This document shows positions 40,115 to 49,606 of a stretch of 64,000 nucleotides of DNA, piece by piece; position 1 is the first letter of the stretch, and the number at the start of each line of letters is the position of its first letter. The translations under genes were made by a program, and so were the position numbers. Under the pieces are notes generated by a model that saw only the letters and a list, made by a program, of their open reading frames with translations, made no database searches and had not been told where the DNA came from. Location: the NCBI GenBank assembly GCA_902534735.1, contig CACARD010000002.1, positions 62,001 to 126,000 of the forward strand. Direction: 5' to 3'. The DNA is from an uncultured Pelagibacteraceae bacterium (GTDB lineage: Bacteria; Pseudomonadota; Alphaproteobacteria; Pelagibacterales; Pelagibacteraceae).

Positions 40115-40158
40115 AACAGCCTTTATCAAGAATTTTAGCATTCCTGATAAAGGCTGTT
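40115..40158 (-). terminator. Long inverted repeat downstream of the HU gene
   Basis: AACAGCCTTTATCAaGAATtttagcATTCcTGATAAAGGCTGTT: 14 + 4 bp stem with a single mismatch. Confidence 0.6.
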
Positions 40159-40167
40159 AAATAAGAT

Positions 40168-40443
40168 TTACTTGTTAAATACTTCTTTAAGTGCTTTAGC
40201 AGGTAAAAACTTTACCTTTTGAGAAGCAGCGATTTGAATTTGCTCTCCAGTTCTTGGATTACGTCCAATTCGGGCTTTTCTTTTAGCCACTTTATATGTA
40301 CCAAAACCTGCAATCTTTACAGAATCGTCGTTTTTCAACGCATCTAGTATAGTATTCGTAATAGTATCAAAAGTACGCTCTGCATCAGCTTTACTTTGAT
40401 TTAACGAACCAGCTAGCTTTGCTACTAATTGTTTTTTGTTCAT
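40168..40443 (-). CDS. hup: HU family DNA-binding protein
   Basis: MNKKQLVAKLAGSLNQSKADAERTFDTI...VKIAGFGTYKVAKRKARIGRNPRTGEQIQI. Confidence 0.96.
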   Translation of the reverse strand: MNKKQLVAKLAGSLNQSKADAERTFDTITNTILDALKNDDSVKIAGFGTYKVAKRKARIGRNPRTGEQIQIAASQKVKFLPAKALKEVFNK

Positions 40444-40596
40444 TTTAGCTCCGGTTTTAAAGGTTTATGGAACTATACTTAACAAAATCATTGATAATTC
40501 AAGCTTTTTTTTAGTATATATTTTTTTTTGAACAACAATATATAGTGGTAAAAAAAGTCAATAAATACAATGTTTTTTTTAGCTATTAAAAAAGCC

Positions 40597-41706
40597 TTAA
40601 AATAAGCCTAAATCTTTAAGGTCATTAAATGTTGCGAAAAACATTAAAGATAACAACAAAAACATTCCGATTCGAAAAAAACCTTCCTGTGTTTTTTGAC
40701 TTAAAGGACGACCTAAAACTTTTTCAAATGCGTAAAACATGAGATGTCCTCCGTCTAATAAAGGTATGGGAAACAAGTTAATTAATCCTAAACTTATTGA
40801 AATATAAGCCATCATACTGACAAAAGGTATAATTCCAAATTCTGCAACTTGGCCAGAAATTTTAGCAATTCTAATTGGACCACCCAATTGAGAGCTGTCA
40901 CCTGCTCCTGTAAACATTGATCCAAGATATTTAAGTGATGAAGTTGTTACAAAATAAACTTCATTAAATGATTGAAGTAAAGCTTGTGCAGGTCCAAGTT
41001 TTTTGTGGGTTATTTGATTGTTATAAGGACTAAGTTTAATACCAACCATCCTTTTCTTTAGTTTGTTTCCTAATTCATCAACGCTATCAACAAAATTTGG
41101 CTTTACTTTTAAAATTATCTCCTGGTCATATCTTGAAACTTTAAAATCGATAAATTCTGATGTTGACATTGCTATTAATTTAGAAACATCAAGAATACTC
41201 TCTACTTTTGAATTATCTATTTCAATAATAACATCATTTTTTTGCATTCCAGCAACTTCTGCTGGGCTATCTTTTAATACTTCATCAATTACAGCTGGTG
41301 TAAAATCTTTACCTGCAAACATGTATATGAAAGTAAAAATGACTAAAGCTAATATAAAATTAGCCAATGGTCCTCCAGCAACAATTAATGCTCTTTGGTA
41401 AAGAGGTTTTGTTACAAACAATTTATGTTGGTCTTCTTTGCTATATTTTTTTAGTAGTTCCTCTTGATCTGCTTGTGAGAATACATTCCTATCTCCGAAA
41501 AATTTTACATAACCGCCTAGTGGTATCCAACAAACTTTCCATCTTGTCCCTGATTTATCGTTCCATCCAAATAATTCTCGACCAAAACCTATCGAAAAAT
41601 CTGTTACACCAACACCATATCTTTTTGCAAAATAGTAATGTCCATATTCATGAATGAAAACAACAACAACGATTAATACAATAAATGGTAATATAAAATT
41701 GAGCAT
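40597..41706 (-). CDS. rseP: RIP metalloprotease RseP (site-2 protease)
   Basis: VFIHEYGHYYFAKRYGV (HExxH), PDZ-like region, NLFPIPLLDGGHL. Confidence 0.95.
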   Translation of the reverse strand: MLNFILPFIVLIVVVVFIHEYGHYYFAKRYGVGVTDFSIGFGRELFGWNDKSGTRWKVCWIPLGGYVKFFGDRNVFSQADQEELLKKYSKEDQHKLFVTKPLYQRALIVAGGPLANFILALVIFTFIYMFAGKDFTPAVIDEVLKDSPAEVAGMQKNDVIIEIDNSKVESILDVSKLIAMSTSEFIDFKVSRYDQEIILKVKPNFVDSVDELGNKLKKRMVGIKLSPYNNQITHKKLGPAQALLQSFNEVYFVTTSSLKYLGSMFTGAGDSSQLGGPIRIAKISGQVAEFGIIPFVSMMAYISISLGLINLFPIPLLDGGHLMFYAFEKVLGRPLSQKTQEGFFRIGMFLLLSLMFFATFNDLKDLGLF

Positions 41707-41747
41707 TTATTAAATTATACAATAATTAGGTTTTTAATAAACATCAA

Positions 41748-43178
41748 TTATTTCAATTTCCATGCAATTATTGGTGATAAAGTTGCCGCAATAAATGAAC
41801 AAAATAAAAGAGATTGAGAAATATACGATGGTGCTAAATCCATTGGCAAAATTATGCCAAATAGTATTGATTTAGAAAAATCAGGGCTTGGAAAAAATAA
41901 TAGTCCTGCAATTAATCCTATTAATATAGAAACATATGCATTTTTTTCATCATAAGATTTTGAATAAAAAGTATAAAAAACACTTAAAACAGCCGCACAA
42001 CAAAATAAATCTGCTATTAAGAATAAATAAAGAATACTAAATCCTTTTGATGCAACAAAAAAAGCTATGACCGAAAGAAAAATAACAAATTGTTTTGAGA
42101 TATTTAAATGATTATTTTTTAAATTTAATACTTTATCTACATCGACTATTACCAAACTTGAAATAGCATTTATTAAAGTATCAATACTACTTATTGTTAA
42201 AGAGATAGCCAAAATTATTACAATGACTGAAAATATTATTAAATTTTCTTTTAACAAAATTGAGAAAAATGCAAGATCAGGTATGACACTAGTATCTTGA
42301 GAGACAGCCACCAAACCGCTAAATCCCATAAAAAAGACTATTGGTAATATTATTAAAAATGAAAATATTAAACTTTTTTTTAAAACTTCGTAATTTTTTG
42401 CAGCATAAACTCTCTGCCAATTACCTTGATGAAAAAGATTAGTTGCAGCTACAGCTATAAAGAAAGTTAAGCCGGCAGTATAATTTGGAAGATAACTAAA
42501 ACTTAACAAATGCGGATTATTATTTTTAATAATTTCAAAATTAAATTCGTTTGTTTCAATTGAGGTAATAAAAATTAAACTAATTATTAAAAGTGCTGTA
42601 AATACAAAAAATTGAATGTTATCTGTGATTAAGGATGCTCTTAACCCTCCATATAATGTGTAAAGTAACGAACATGATATTACTATTAAAGAGGTGATCC
42701 ACAATTCAGTACCAGATATGTAATTAATTAAAAAAGCTACAGCAGTAACTTCAGCAATTAAAAAGATTGTCATATAAAAAATAGAAAAAACTAAAATAAG
42801 TTTATAAAGATTTGGTCCAAACCTTAGTCTTATTATTTCAATAATACTTTTGCCTTGCGGATAACTAGTTCTAAATTTTTTACTAAGATAAATTAAAATA
42901 AAAAGCGGAAATGCAGTTCCTAGTGAATAGCCAATCACTGCACCAATTCCTCCCCATGTTGCTGCTGATGCGGGTCCAAATAAAATCCAAGCACCAAGTG
43001 CTGAAGCAACAAGACTTGTTGTTAAGGATAAAGTTCCAATCGAACGGTTTGCAACTAAATAATTATTAAGTCCTTGAAATTTTTTTGAAAAATAAATTCC
43101 AACAAAAACAAATATTAAAGAAATTGAAATAATTAATATTATTGCTGATGATTGATTGATTATATTTAAATTATTCAT
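41748..43178 (-). CDS. thiV: Sodium:solute symporter, probable thiamin-precursor (HMP) transporter ThiV
   Basis: SSS family sequence (SLVASALGAWILFGPASAATWGGIGAVIGYSLGTAFPL) and TPP riboswitch directly upstream. Confidence 0.85.
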   Translation of the reverse strand: MNNLNIINQSSAIILIISISLIFVFVGIYFSKKFQGLNNYLVANRSIGTLSLTTSLVASALGAWILFGPASAATWGGIGAVIGYSLGTAFPLFILIYLSKKFRTSYPQGKSIIEIIRLRFGPNLYKLILVFSIFYMTIFLIAEVTAVAFLINYISGTELWITSLIVISCSLLYTLYGGLRASLITDNIQFFVFTALLIISLIFITSIETNEFNFEIIKNNNPHLLSFSYLPNYTAGLTFFIAVAATNLFHQGNWQRVYAAKNYEVLKKSLIFSFLIILPIVFFMGFSGLVAVSQDTSVIPDLAFFSILLKENLIIFSVIVIILAISLTISSIDTLINAISSLVIVDVDKVLNLKNNHLNISKQFVIFLSVIAFFVASKGFSILYLFLIADLFCCAAVLSVFYTFYSKSYDEKNAYVSILIGLIAGLLFFPSPDFSKSILFGIILPMDLAPSYISQSLLFCSFIAATLSPIIAWKLK

Positions 43179-43181
43179 TTT

Positions 43182-43237
43182 CCCTTTCTGAATTACCGGA
43201 CAGGTTCTAAGGGTATTTCTCAGCCTTTTGGCACCCC
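43182..43237 (-). promoter_or_regulatory. TPP (thiamin pyrophosphate) riboswitch
   Basis: Reverse strand GGGGTGCCAAAAGGCTGAGAAATACCCTTAGAACCTGTCCGGTAATTCAGAAAGGGA matches the conserved TPP core (CTGAGAAATACCC, ACCTG, AAAGGGA), just upstream of the ATG at 43178. Confidence 0.93.
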
Positions 43238-43258
43238 ATTTACAACTTATTTCAAAGA

Positions 43259-44002
43259 TTAAATGAAATCAATTATTAACTTAGCGCTACTAACAAGAAT
43301 TAAAGCGTAAATGATATTATAAAATAAATTTTCCTCAATTATTTTAAGTAATTTGTAACCTATAAAAATTCCAATAAGTGCTAGGGGAAAGAGAGTAACT
43401 GATTGATATAAAGTATCAAAATTCATCATAGATAAATAAACATACAGAGGAAGCTTAATTAGATTAACACAACTAAAAAAAATAATTCTTGTGCCAACAT
43501 AAATTTCTTTTTTCATTCTTAGTGGAAGCAAATAAAGACTTGTAGGAGTTCCTCCCGCATGAACACAAAAACTTGAAAAACCAGCAATGGATGAACAAAT
43601 AGCCCCTTTAAAAAAGTTTTTTTTTGCCGGTATAGTTTTTTCTTTTTTAAATAAAAAATAATGACCAGAAAATAAAAAACCCATTATTCCAACTATTAAC
43701 TTAAGCAAATCCTCAGAAAAATAAGTAAATGTAAATGAGCCAATTATTATTCCAATAGCTGCAAATGGAACTATTAATTTAAGTGTTCCAAAATCAAACT
43801 CTCTTCTAAATCTATAAACTGCAATAATGTCTGAAAAAATTAATATTGGTAAAATAATTGCAAGTGCTTGATTTAATGACATTACTACTGTCATTAATGG
43901 AACTGAAATTAATGATATTGATCCACCTAAACCTGATTTAGCAATTCCATATAATACGATAGCTGGAACAACGCTAACAAAGAATAATAAATTTATCTCC
44001 AT
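43259..44002 (-). CDS. TSUP (TauE/SafE) family permease
   Basis: YGIAKSGLGGSISLISVPLMTVVMSLNQALAIILPILIFSDIIAVYRFRREFD. Confidence 0.88.
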   Translation of the reverse strand: MEINLLFFVSVVPAIVLYGIAKSGLGGSISLISVPLMTVVMSLNQALAIILPILIFSDIIAVYRFRREFDFGTLKLIVPFAAIGIIIGSFTFTYFSEDLLKLIVGIMGFLFSGHYFLFKKEKTIPAKKNFFKGAICSSIAGFSSFCVHAGGTPTSLYLLPLRMKKEIYVGTRIIFFSCVNLIKLPLYVYLSMMNFDTLYQSVTLFPLALIGIFIGYKLLKIIEENLFYNIIYALILVSSAKLIIDFI

Positions 44003-44008
44003 TATAAA

Positions 44009-44173
44009 TTAGAAATATAGTAATAAAGATAAAACCACTAATATTAAAACTAATATGATGACAGCTATGTAATTGAGTTTAATTTTAAATTTGCTTAATA
44101 AAAATTCATTAATTTTTTCCCAGAAAATAATAATTAAAATTAATAGTACTGCTGGAAGAATAAATTTAATCAT
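44009..44173 (-). CDS. Small membrane protein
   Basis: MIKFILPAVLLILIIIFWEKINEFLLSKFKIKLNYIAVIILVLILVVLSLLLYF; start at 44173 preferred over the ORF-track start at 44233. Confidence 0.5.
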   Translation of the reverse strand: MIKFILPAVLLILIIIFWEKINEFLLSKFKIKLNYIAVIILVLILVVLSLLLYF

Positions 44174-44181
44174 AAATCTAT

Positions 44182-44349
44182 TTACATCAAAAAATACATC
44201 AATCCAAATATAACAAGTATAATTATTATCCAAATTGAAAAATTAGATATCAATTGTTTAATATTTGAGTTTGATCTGAGAAAATTAGGTAGAACTAATA
44301 TTAAGACTAATATTAAAAATATTGCAGGAATTATCTGATCAACAGTCAA
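44182..44349 (-). CDS. Small membrane protein with TTG start; not in the ORF track
   Basis: Reverse strand TTG at 44349: (M)TVDQIIPAIFLILVLILVLPNFLRSNSNIKQLISNFSIWIIIILVIFGLMYFLM-stop, directly after the ABC permease stop. Confidence 0.45.
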   Translation of the reverse strand: MTVDQIIPAIFLILVLILVLPNFLRSNSNIKQLISNFSIWIIIILVIFGLMYFLM

Positions 44350-44350
44350 A

Positions 44351-45118
44351 TTAATTTTTTATATTATAACCTTTTTTAAGTATAATTGAGACAAGAGTTA
44401 CACATACAATTAAAAATATAAACATTGTTGAAATACTTATCCAAATATCAAAATCAGAAACTCCATAAAATGCAAACCTCAGCCCATTAATTAAATATAC
44501 TACAGGATTAAAATAAGTGACTGTTTGCCAGAAACTTGGAAGCATATCTAGCGAATACAAACTTCCACCTAAGAATACCATTGGTGTTATGACAATTGTT
44601 GGTATTATAGACATTTGCTCGAAATTTTTACTAAGAAGTCCAATTAAAAACCCAAATAAAGCAAAAGTAAAAGCAACTAGAATTAATAAGAAAATCATTA
44701 GTAAAGGAAACTTTACATTTACTTCTGCAAAGAAAAGTGAAGTGCAGAAAATTACTGCAGCAACAATTAAGGTTTTAGTTGCACCTGCACCAACATAAGC
44801 AATTACAATTTCTACAGTAGAAATTGGAGCTGCTAAAATTTCATAAATTGTTCCATTAAATTTAGGAAAAAAAATTCCAAAAGAAGTATTACTGATAGAT
44901 TGCGTTAATAATGTTAACATCAATAATCCTGGAACTATATAAGAGCCATAACTAATGCCATCAATTTTTTGTACATAATCCCCGATTACCGAGCCGAATA
45001 CTATAAAGTATAGTGAAGTAGATAAAACTGGAGAAAGAAGAGATTGTATTAATGTTCTTCTAAATCTATCCATTTCATGAAAATAAATTGCTCTTAATGC
45101 GTAAAAATTAATCCTCAT
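44351..45118 (-). CDS. ABC-2 type transporter permease
   Basis: FHEMDRFRRTLIQSLLSPVLSTSLYFIVFGSVIG...NGTIYEILAAPIS...TPMVFLGGSLYSLDMLP. Confidence 0.92.
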   Translation of the reverse strand: MRINFYALRAIYFHEMDRFRRTLIQSLLSPVLSTSLYFIVFGSVIGDYVQKIDGISYGSYIVPGLLMLTLLTQSISNTSFGIFFPKFNGTIYEILAAPISTVEIVIAYVGAGATKTLIVAAVIFCTSLFFAEVNVKFPLLMIFLLILVAFTFALFGFLIGLLSKNFEQMSIIPTIVITPMVFLGGSLYSLDMLPSFWQTVTYFNPVVYLINGLRFAFYGVSDFDIWISISTMFIFLIVCVTLVSIILKKGYNIKN

Positions 45119-46043
45119 TATTTTCCTTTACCAATGTCACAAAAATCTTTTCAAGATTATTTTGCTCTGTTTTTAAGTCTCTCATCCTCAAACCTGCATT
45201 TTTTAAATCTTGAAGCATCTTTGTAATACCTGTTCTTTCAGCATGTAAGTTATAGTTGTAAATTAATGAATAATTATCATTAGAGATTGATAGATTATAT
45301 TCATCAAGTTCTGATGGAATTTTTTCAACTTTATCCTGCAACTCAATAGTTAATTTTTTATGACCCATCTTTTTTAATAAATCTATTTTATTATCAACAA
45401 CAATGATTTCTCCTTGATTAATTACAGCAACTCGGTCTGCGATTGCCTCTGCTTCTTCAATATAGTGTGTTGTTAAAATTATAGTTACTCCAGTTTTCCT
45501 TAATCCCTCTACAACTTTCCACATATCTTTTCTCAATTCTACATCTACGCCTGCCGTTGGTTCATCAAGAAATAATATCGAAGGTTCATGAGATAATGCT
45601 TTTGCTATCATTACACGTCTTTTCATTCCCCCTGAAAGCTGATTTAATCTTAAATCTTTTTTATCCCATAAACTAAAATCTTTTAGAACTTTTTCTATAT
45701 GTTGGGGGTTTGGCTTTTTTCCATATAAGCCTCTTGAATATGAAACATTGTTAAAAACTGTTTCAAATTGTTCTAGTGAAATTTCTTGGGGGACCAGTCC
45801 TATTCTTGATCTTGTTTCTCTATAATCTTTTATAATATCAAAACCATCTACTGTAATTACTCCAGAAGTTGGTTTAACTATACCACATACAATACTTATC
45901 AGTGTAGTTTTGCCAGCTCCATTTGGTCCAAGCATAGCAATAATTTCACCTTGCTTTATATTTAGATTAACAGTTTTTAAAGCGTTAAATCCATTATCGT
46001 ATACCTTTGAAAGGCCATCAATTGTTATTAAATCTTTAGTCAT
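45108..46043 (-). CDS. ABC transporter ATP-binding protein (ABC-2 type)
   Basis: Walker A LGPNGAGKTTLIS, signature LSGGMKRRV, Walker B ILFLDEPTAGVD. Confidence 0.95.
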   Translation of the reverse strand: MTKDLITIDGLSKVYDNGFNALKTVNLNIKQGEIIAMLGPNGAGKTTLISIVCGIVKPTSGVITVDGFDIIKDYRETRSRIGLVPQEISLEQFETVFNNVSYSRGLYGKKPNPQHIEKVLKDFSLWDKKDLRLNQLSGGMKRRVMIAKALSHEPSILFLDEPTAGVDVELRKDMWKVVEGLRKTGVTIILTTHYIEEAEAIADRVAVINQGEIIVVDNKIDLLKKMGHKKLTIELQDKVEKIPSELDEYNLSISNDNYSLIYNYNLHAERTGITKMLQDLKNAGLRMRDLKTEQNNLEKIFVTLVKENNED

Positions 46044-46076
46044 TATCTGAGGTCTTAATTTGATATAGAGATGTTT

Positions 46077-46520
46077 TTAGTGACAAGCAATATTATATTT
46101 TTTTAATCTCCAATAATTGTATGGCCATGGAGTTAAAAATCCAACTAAAAGCATTATTGGTACTACCCACCAATTTAAAATAGCTCCACCTGTTAAAATT
46201 ACATCTGTGAGGTTCATGGCTATTTCCATACTGACCATTGATATAAAGCTCATACCAAGCGCAGTCTTTAATGCTTTGGAAAAATCAAGTTTTTGTCTTA
46301 GTAAAATTATAGTTTCTAAAATAATACTTGTAATCAAACCATTTATAATTGCTAAAGTCATGATGGCTAAAACAGGCCAGGGAATTCCTGTTATCTGAAA
46401 ATACAATATAGTTCCAAAGTCACCAATTGCACAGCCTAGTAAACACCAAGCAGTATTTTTTGCGCTTCTTTTCCAAGTATGCTTGCATGACCAATTAAAA
46501 TTAATTGCTTCTGAACTCAT
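46077..46520 (-). CDS. DUF4396-like membrane protein
   Basis: HTWKRSAKNTAWCLLGCAIGDFGTILYFQ...MSFISMVSMEIAMNLTD. Confidence 0.75.
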   Translation of the reverse strand: MSSEAINFNWSCKHTWKRSAKNTAWCLLGCAIGDFGTILYFQITGIPWPVLAIMTLAIINGLITSIILETIILLRQKLDFSKALKTALGMSFISMVSMEIAMNLTDVILTGGAILNWWVVPIMLLVGFLTPWPYNYWRLKKYNIACH

Positions 46521-46945
46521 TGTTTGCTCATTTCTAAATGATATTCATAAATATCATCTTTCCAATAAGATTTAATGTACGAAAGAATGTTATCAATACC
46601 TTCATCACTTATTTTATCACCAAAACCCATCATCTTGCCTTCATAATTTTTTATCAATTTAGCAAATCCATACTTTATCATTCTATGTAGTAACTCATCT
46701 GTATGATGCCAAGTATGACCAGTTCCATTTAAAGGGGGTGCTTTTCTATGCCCATCTTCATCTAAACCTTGCCAATTTGTAGCTCCAGCTAAATTTGCTT
46801 GGTGACAAGAAACACAATATTGATTGTATAATATCTTGCCATTTTTAATTGCTTCTAATGAATCTCTTGTTATGGGGTAGTGCGAATGAGAGAAAGCAGT
46901 ATCTGCGTAAAATAAAACAATAAGAATAAAAAAATACTTTTTCAT
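46517..46945 (-). CDS. c-type cytochrome (class I)
   Basis: Signal peptide, CVSCH haem motif, MMGFGDKISDEGIDNILSYIKSYW. Confidence 0.88.
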   Translation of the reverse strand: MKKYFFILIVLFYADTAFSHSHYPITRDSLEAIKNGKILYNQYCVSCHQANLAGATNWQGLDEDGHRKAPPLNGTGHTWHHTDELLHRMIKYGFAKLIKNYEGKMMGFGDKISDEGIDNILSYIKSYWKDDIYEYHLEMSKQ

Positions 46946-47409
46946 TAGTGTGGAGCCCTATATCTGCTATGACAAGCTTTACAGCTCGACCACATATATT
47001 GTTTCAAAGCTGCTCTAAAATCATCTTGGTCTTCTATAATTGAGGCTAGTTTTATCATTTGATCAGATGATTTTTTCATTAGAGCATTAAATTCATCTTT
47101 TTCTTCCCAAATAATTGGTAAAGCCTCTGTTCCATGTCCCTCTTTTGTATTTTCTGGAAATAAATTTAGTAATTCTAAATAATTATCACTCATCCTAATC
47201 ATTAGTTTTTTTGAGTCCTCAATTTCAACTTCGTTAAGCAAAATACTAATTCTTTTTGCTAGTTTATAATTTTGACTGAATAAAGATTTTCTTTTCTTTA
47301 TAATGTCTTTTGCACTTTCTTCTGATAAAACATTAGAGTTAAATGAAAAAGAAAGTGCTACAATAAACATTATTTTGAAAATATTATTTATTTTTATAAA
47401 ATAGCTCAT
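46945..47409 (-). CDS. c-type cytochrome (c'/c556-like, C-terminal CxxCH)
   Basis: C-terminal CKACHSRYR; start taken at 47409 or the internal Met at ~47370. Confidence 0.75.
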   Translation of the reverse strand: MSYFIKINNIFKIMFIVALSFSFNSNVLSEESAKDIIKKRKSLFSQNYKLAKRISILLNEVEIEDSKKLMIRMSDNYLELLNLFPENTKEGHGTEALPIIWEEKDEFNALMKKSSDQMIKLASIIEDQDDFRAALKQYMWSSCKACHSRYRAPH

Positions 47410-47935
47410 GTCGAATAGTATAGCATTACAATATAGTTGGTTAGCTAAATTTTTCCATTGGTTCACTTTGCTCCTTCTAATTGCTCAGATACCAATGGGG
47501 TTTATTTTAGTCAGATTGGATTTTTCGGATTTAAGAATAACTATAGAAAATGTGCACGTAATTGTTGGAATATCTATATTTTACATAACTTTATTTAGGT
47601 TAATTTATAAATTTTTTAGCAAGTCCCCAAAACTAATGCCTGAGGCATTCTTTGGACAAAACTTGATTGCGAAATTGAATCATTTCGCTCTTTATGTCGC
47701 ACTTTTAACAATAACAACATCAGGAATTTTAAAAAAGCTATTTAATGGTGAAAAACTAAATTTTTTTATTTTTAAATTAAGGATTGAAGATAACTTTGAT
47801 TTAGCAGATCAATTTTATAATGTTCACGTTATTTCAAATTATACATTAATAGTTTTAATCTCATTGCATATTTTTGCAGTTTTGTTTCATCAAATATTTT
47901 TGAAAGAAAACATCTTGAAAAGAATGACCAGATAA
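47408..47935 (+). CDS. Cytochrome b561 family membrane protein
   Basis: YSWLAKFFHWFTLLLLIAQIPMGF...NVHVIVGISIFYITLFRLIYKF; conserved His residues. Confidence 0.85.
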   Translation: MSNSIALQYSWLAKFFHWFTLLLLIAQIPMGFILVRLDFSDLRITIENVHVIVGISIFYITLFRLIYKFFSKSPKLMPEAFFGQNLIAKLNHFALYVALLTITTSGILKKLFNGEKLNFFIFKLRIEDNFDLADQFYNVHVISNYTLIVLISLHIFAVLFHQIFLKENILKRMTR

Positions 47936-47948
47936 TTAAATAGAGCTC

Positions 47949-48323
47949 ATGAAAAAATATTTTGTCTTTTTTATTTTATTCTTGATACCAAATATCTCAT
48001 TTGGTTTTGAAAAAACCACAAACTTTGATCTGAAAAAATTATTTGAAATTCAAAAATCTGGTAAAACAATTGTTATTAATTCTTGGAATGAATATTGTTC
48101 AACTTGCGCAGCACAAACAAAAGTTTTCGATCAAGCAATGAAAGACTTTAAGGATGTAGAATTTTTATTCTATGAGCAAACAGAACATGAAGATATTGCT
48201 AAAGCTTTAGGTGTAAATTATTGGACTACAATAGTAGTTTTTAAAGGTGAAAGTGAAGTAGCAAGAGAAATTGGTTTAACTGACAAAGACCAAATATATA
48301 ATTTAATAAACAAAGGGATATAA
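47949..48323 (+). CDS. Thioredoxin-like periplasmic protein
   Basis: Signal peptide, NSWNEYCSTCAAQTKVFDQAMKDF (C-x-x-C-type motif). Confidence 0.78.
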   Translation: MKKYFVFFILFLIPNISFGFEKTTNFDLKKLFEIQKSGKTIVINSWNEYCSTCAAQTKVFDQAMKDFKDVEFLFYEQTEHEDIAKALGVNYWTTIVVFKGESEVAREIGLTDKDQIYNLINKGI

Positions 48324-48478
48324 TTCCTTTTTACCTCCCCTTTCGAGGAGGTGAATTCAACAAAAAAGAGAGAAATAAATGAATGTTAAATTCAGGAATA
48401 ATTTTTTAAATTATGACTGCTATATAGAATTAATTTTTTTTTTGTCAATTTATGAAAAAGCAAGAAAAATTAGGGATT

Positions 48479-49597
48479 TTAATTAAGCAATGCCTTTTGA
48501 GCTGGTAAATAATCATGACCAAATACATCAGCAACAGCTTTATGAGTAACACCTCCTTTAAATACATTTAATCCTGCTTGAAAATTTTGATCATCATTTA
48601 AAGCTTTTAAGTACCCATCTTTTGCTAGTTTAGATAAAAAAGGAAGAGTTGCTTTATTCAATGCAATTGTTGATGTTCTAGGAACACCACCGGGCATATT
48701 TGCAACACAATAATGAATTATATCATCTATTATAAAAGTTGGTTCTGCAAAAGTAGTCGGTTTACTGGTTTCAACACATCCTCCTTGATCAATTGCAACA
48801 TCTACAATTACTGATCCCCTTTTCATTTTTTTTAACATATTCTTTGTAACTAATTTTGGTGCCTCAGCACCTGGTATCAAAACTCCACCTACTAACAAAT
48901 CACATTCAGAAATTAATTTTTCTAAATCAGTTTTGTCGCTTAAGTTGGGAATTATTTTGTCTCCAAATATTTGGGAAAGTTCGTTTAATCTTTTTTCAGA
49001 TTTATCTACAATATTAACCTTGGCTTTCATGCCTGTTGCAATTATAGCAGCATTTTCTCCTACTACTCCACCTCCAAGTATAACTACATTTCCAGGCTCT
49101 ACACCAGGAGCTCCTCCTAACAAAAGACCACGGCCTTTTTGATTTTTTTCTAAACAATGTGCACCTGCTTGAACTGACATTCTTCCTGCTACTGCACTCA
49201 TTGGTGCTAGCAAAGGAAGTCTTCCGTTGTTATCTGTGACTGTTTCATAAGCGATGCATATTGATTTGCTGTCTATTAAGCCTTGTGTCAGTTCCTTAGC
49301 TGCAGCAAGATGAAGATATGTGAAGACAACTTGATTTTCTCTTATCATTTTTACTTCACTAGATTGTGGCTCTTTAACTTTAACGATGATGTCAGAGTCG
49401 TTAAATATATCTTCAGCTGTATTAACTATTTTTGCTCCGCTTGATACGTAATGATCGTTTTCAAATCCTGCTTCAAAACCTCCATTATTTTCAATTAAAA
49501 CTTCATGGCCATTAGAGGTTAATGCCTTTACACTTTCGGGAGTGAGTCCAATTCTATTTTCTTGAGGCTTTATTTCTTTTGGAACCCCGATTTTCAT
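48479..49597 (-). CDS. ald: Alanine dehydrogenase
   Basis: MKIGVPKEIKPQENRIGLTPESVKALTSNGHEVLIENNGGFEAGF...GGRLPLLAPMSAVAGRMSVQAGAHCLE. Confidence 0.96.
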   Translation of the reverse strand: MKIGVPKEIKPQENRIGLTPESVKALTSNGHEVLIENNGGFEAGFENDHYVSSGAKIVNTAEDIFNDSDIIVKVKEPQSSEVKMIRENQVVFTYLHLAAAKELTQGLIDSKSICIAYETVTDNNGRLPLLAPMSAVAGRMSVQAGAHCLEKNQKGRGLLLGGAPGVEPGNVVILGGGVVGENAAIIATGMKAKVNIVDKSEKRLNELSQIFGDKIIPNLSDKTDLEKLISECDLLVGGVLIPGAEAPKLVTKNMLKKMKRGSVIVDVAIDQGGCVETSKPTTFAEPTFIIDDIIHYCVANMPGGVPRTSTIALNKATLPFLSKLAKDGYLKALNDDQNFQAGLNVFKGGVTHKAVADVFGHDYLPAQKALLN

Positions 49598-49606
49598 AGA
49601 ATTAAA

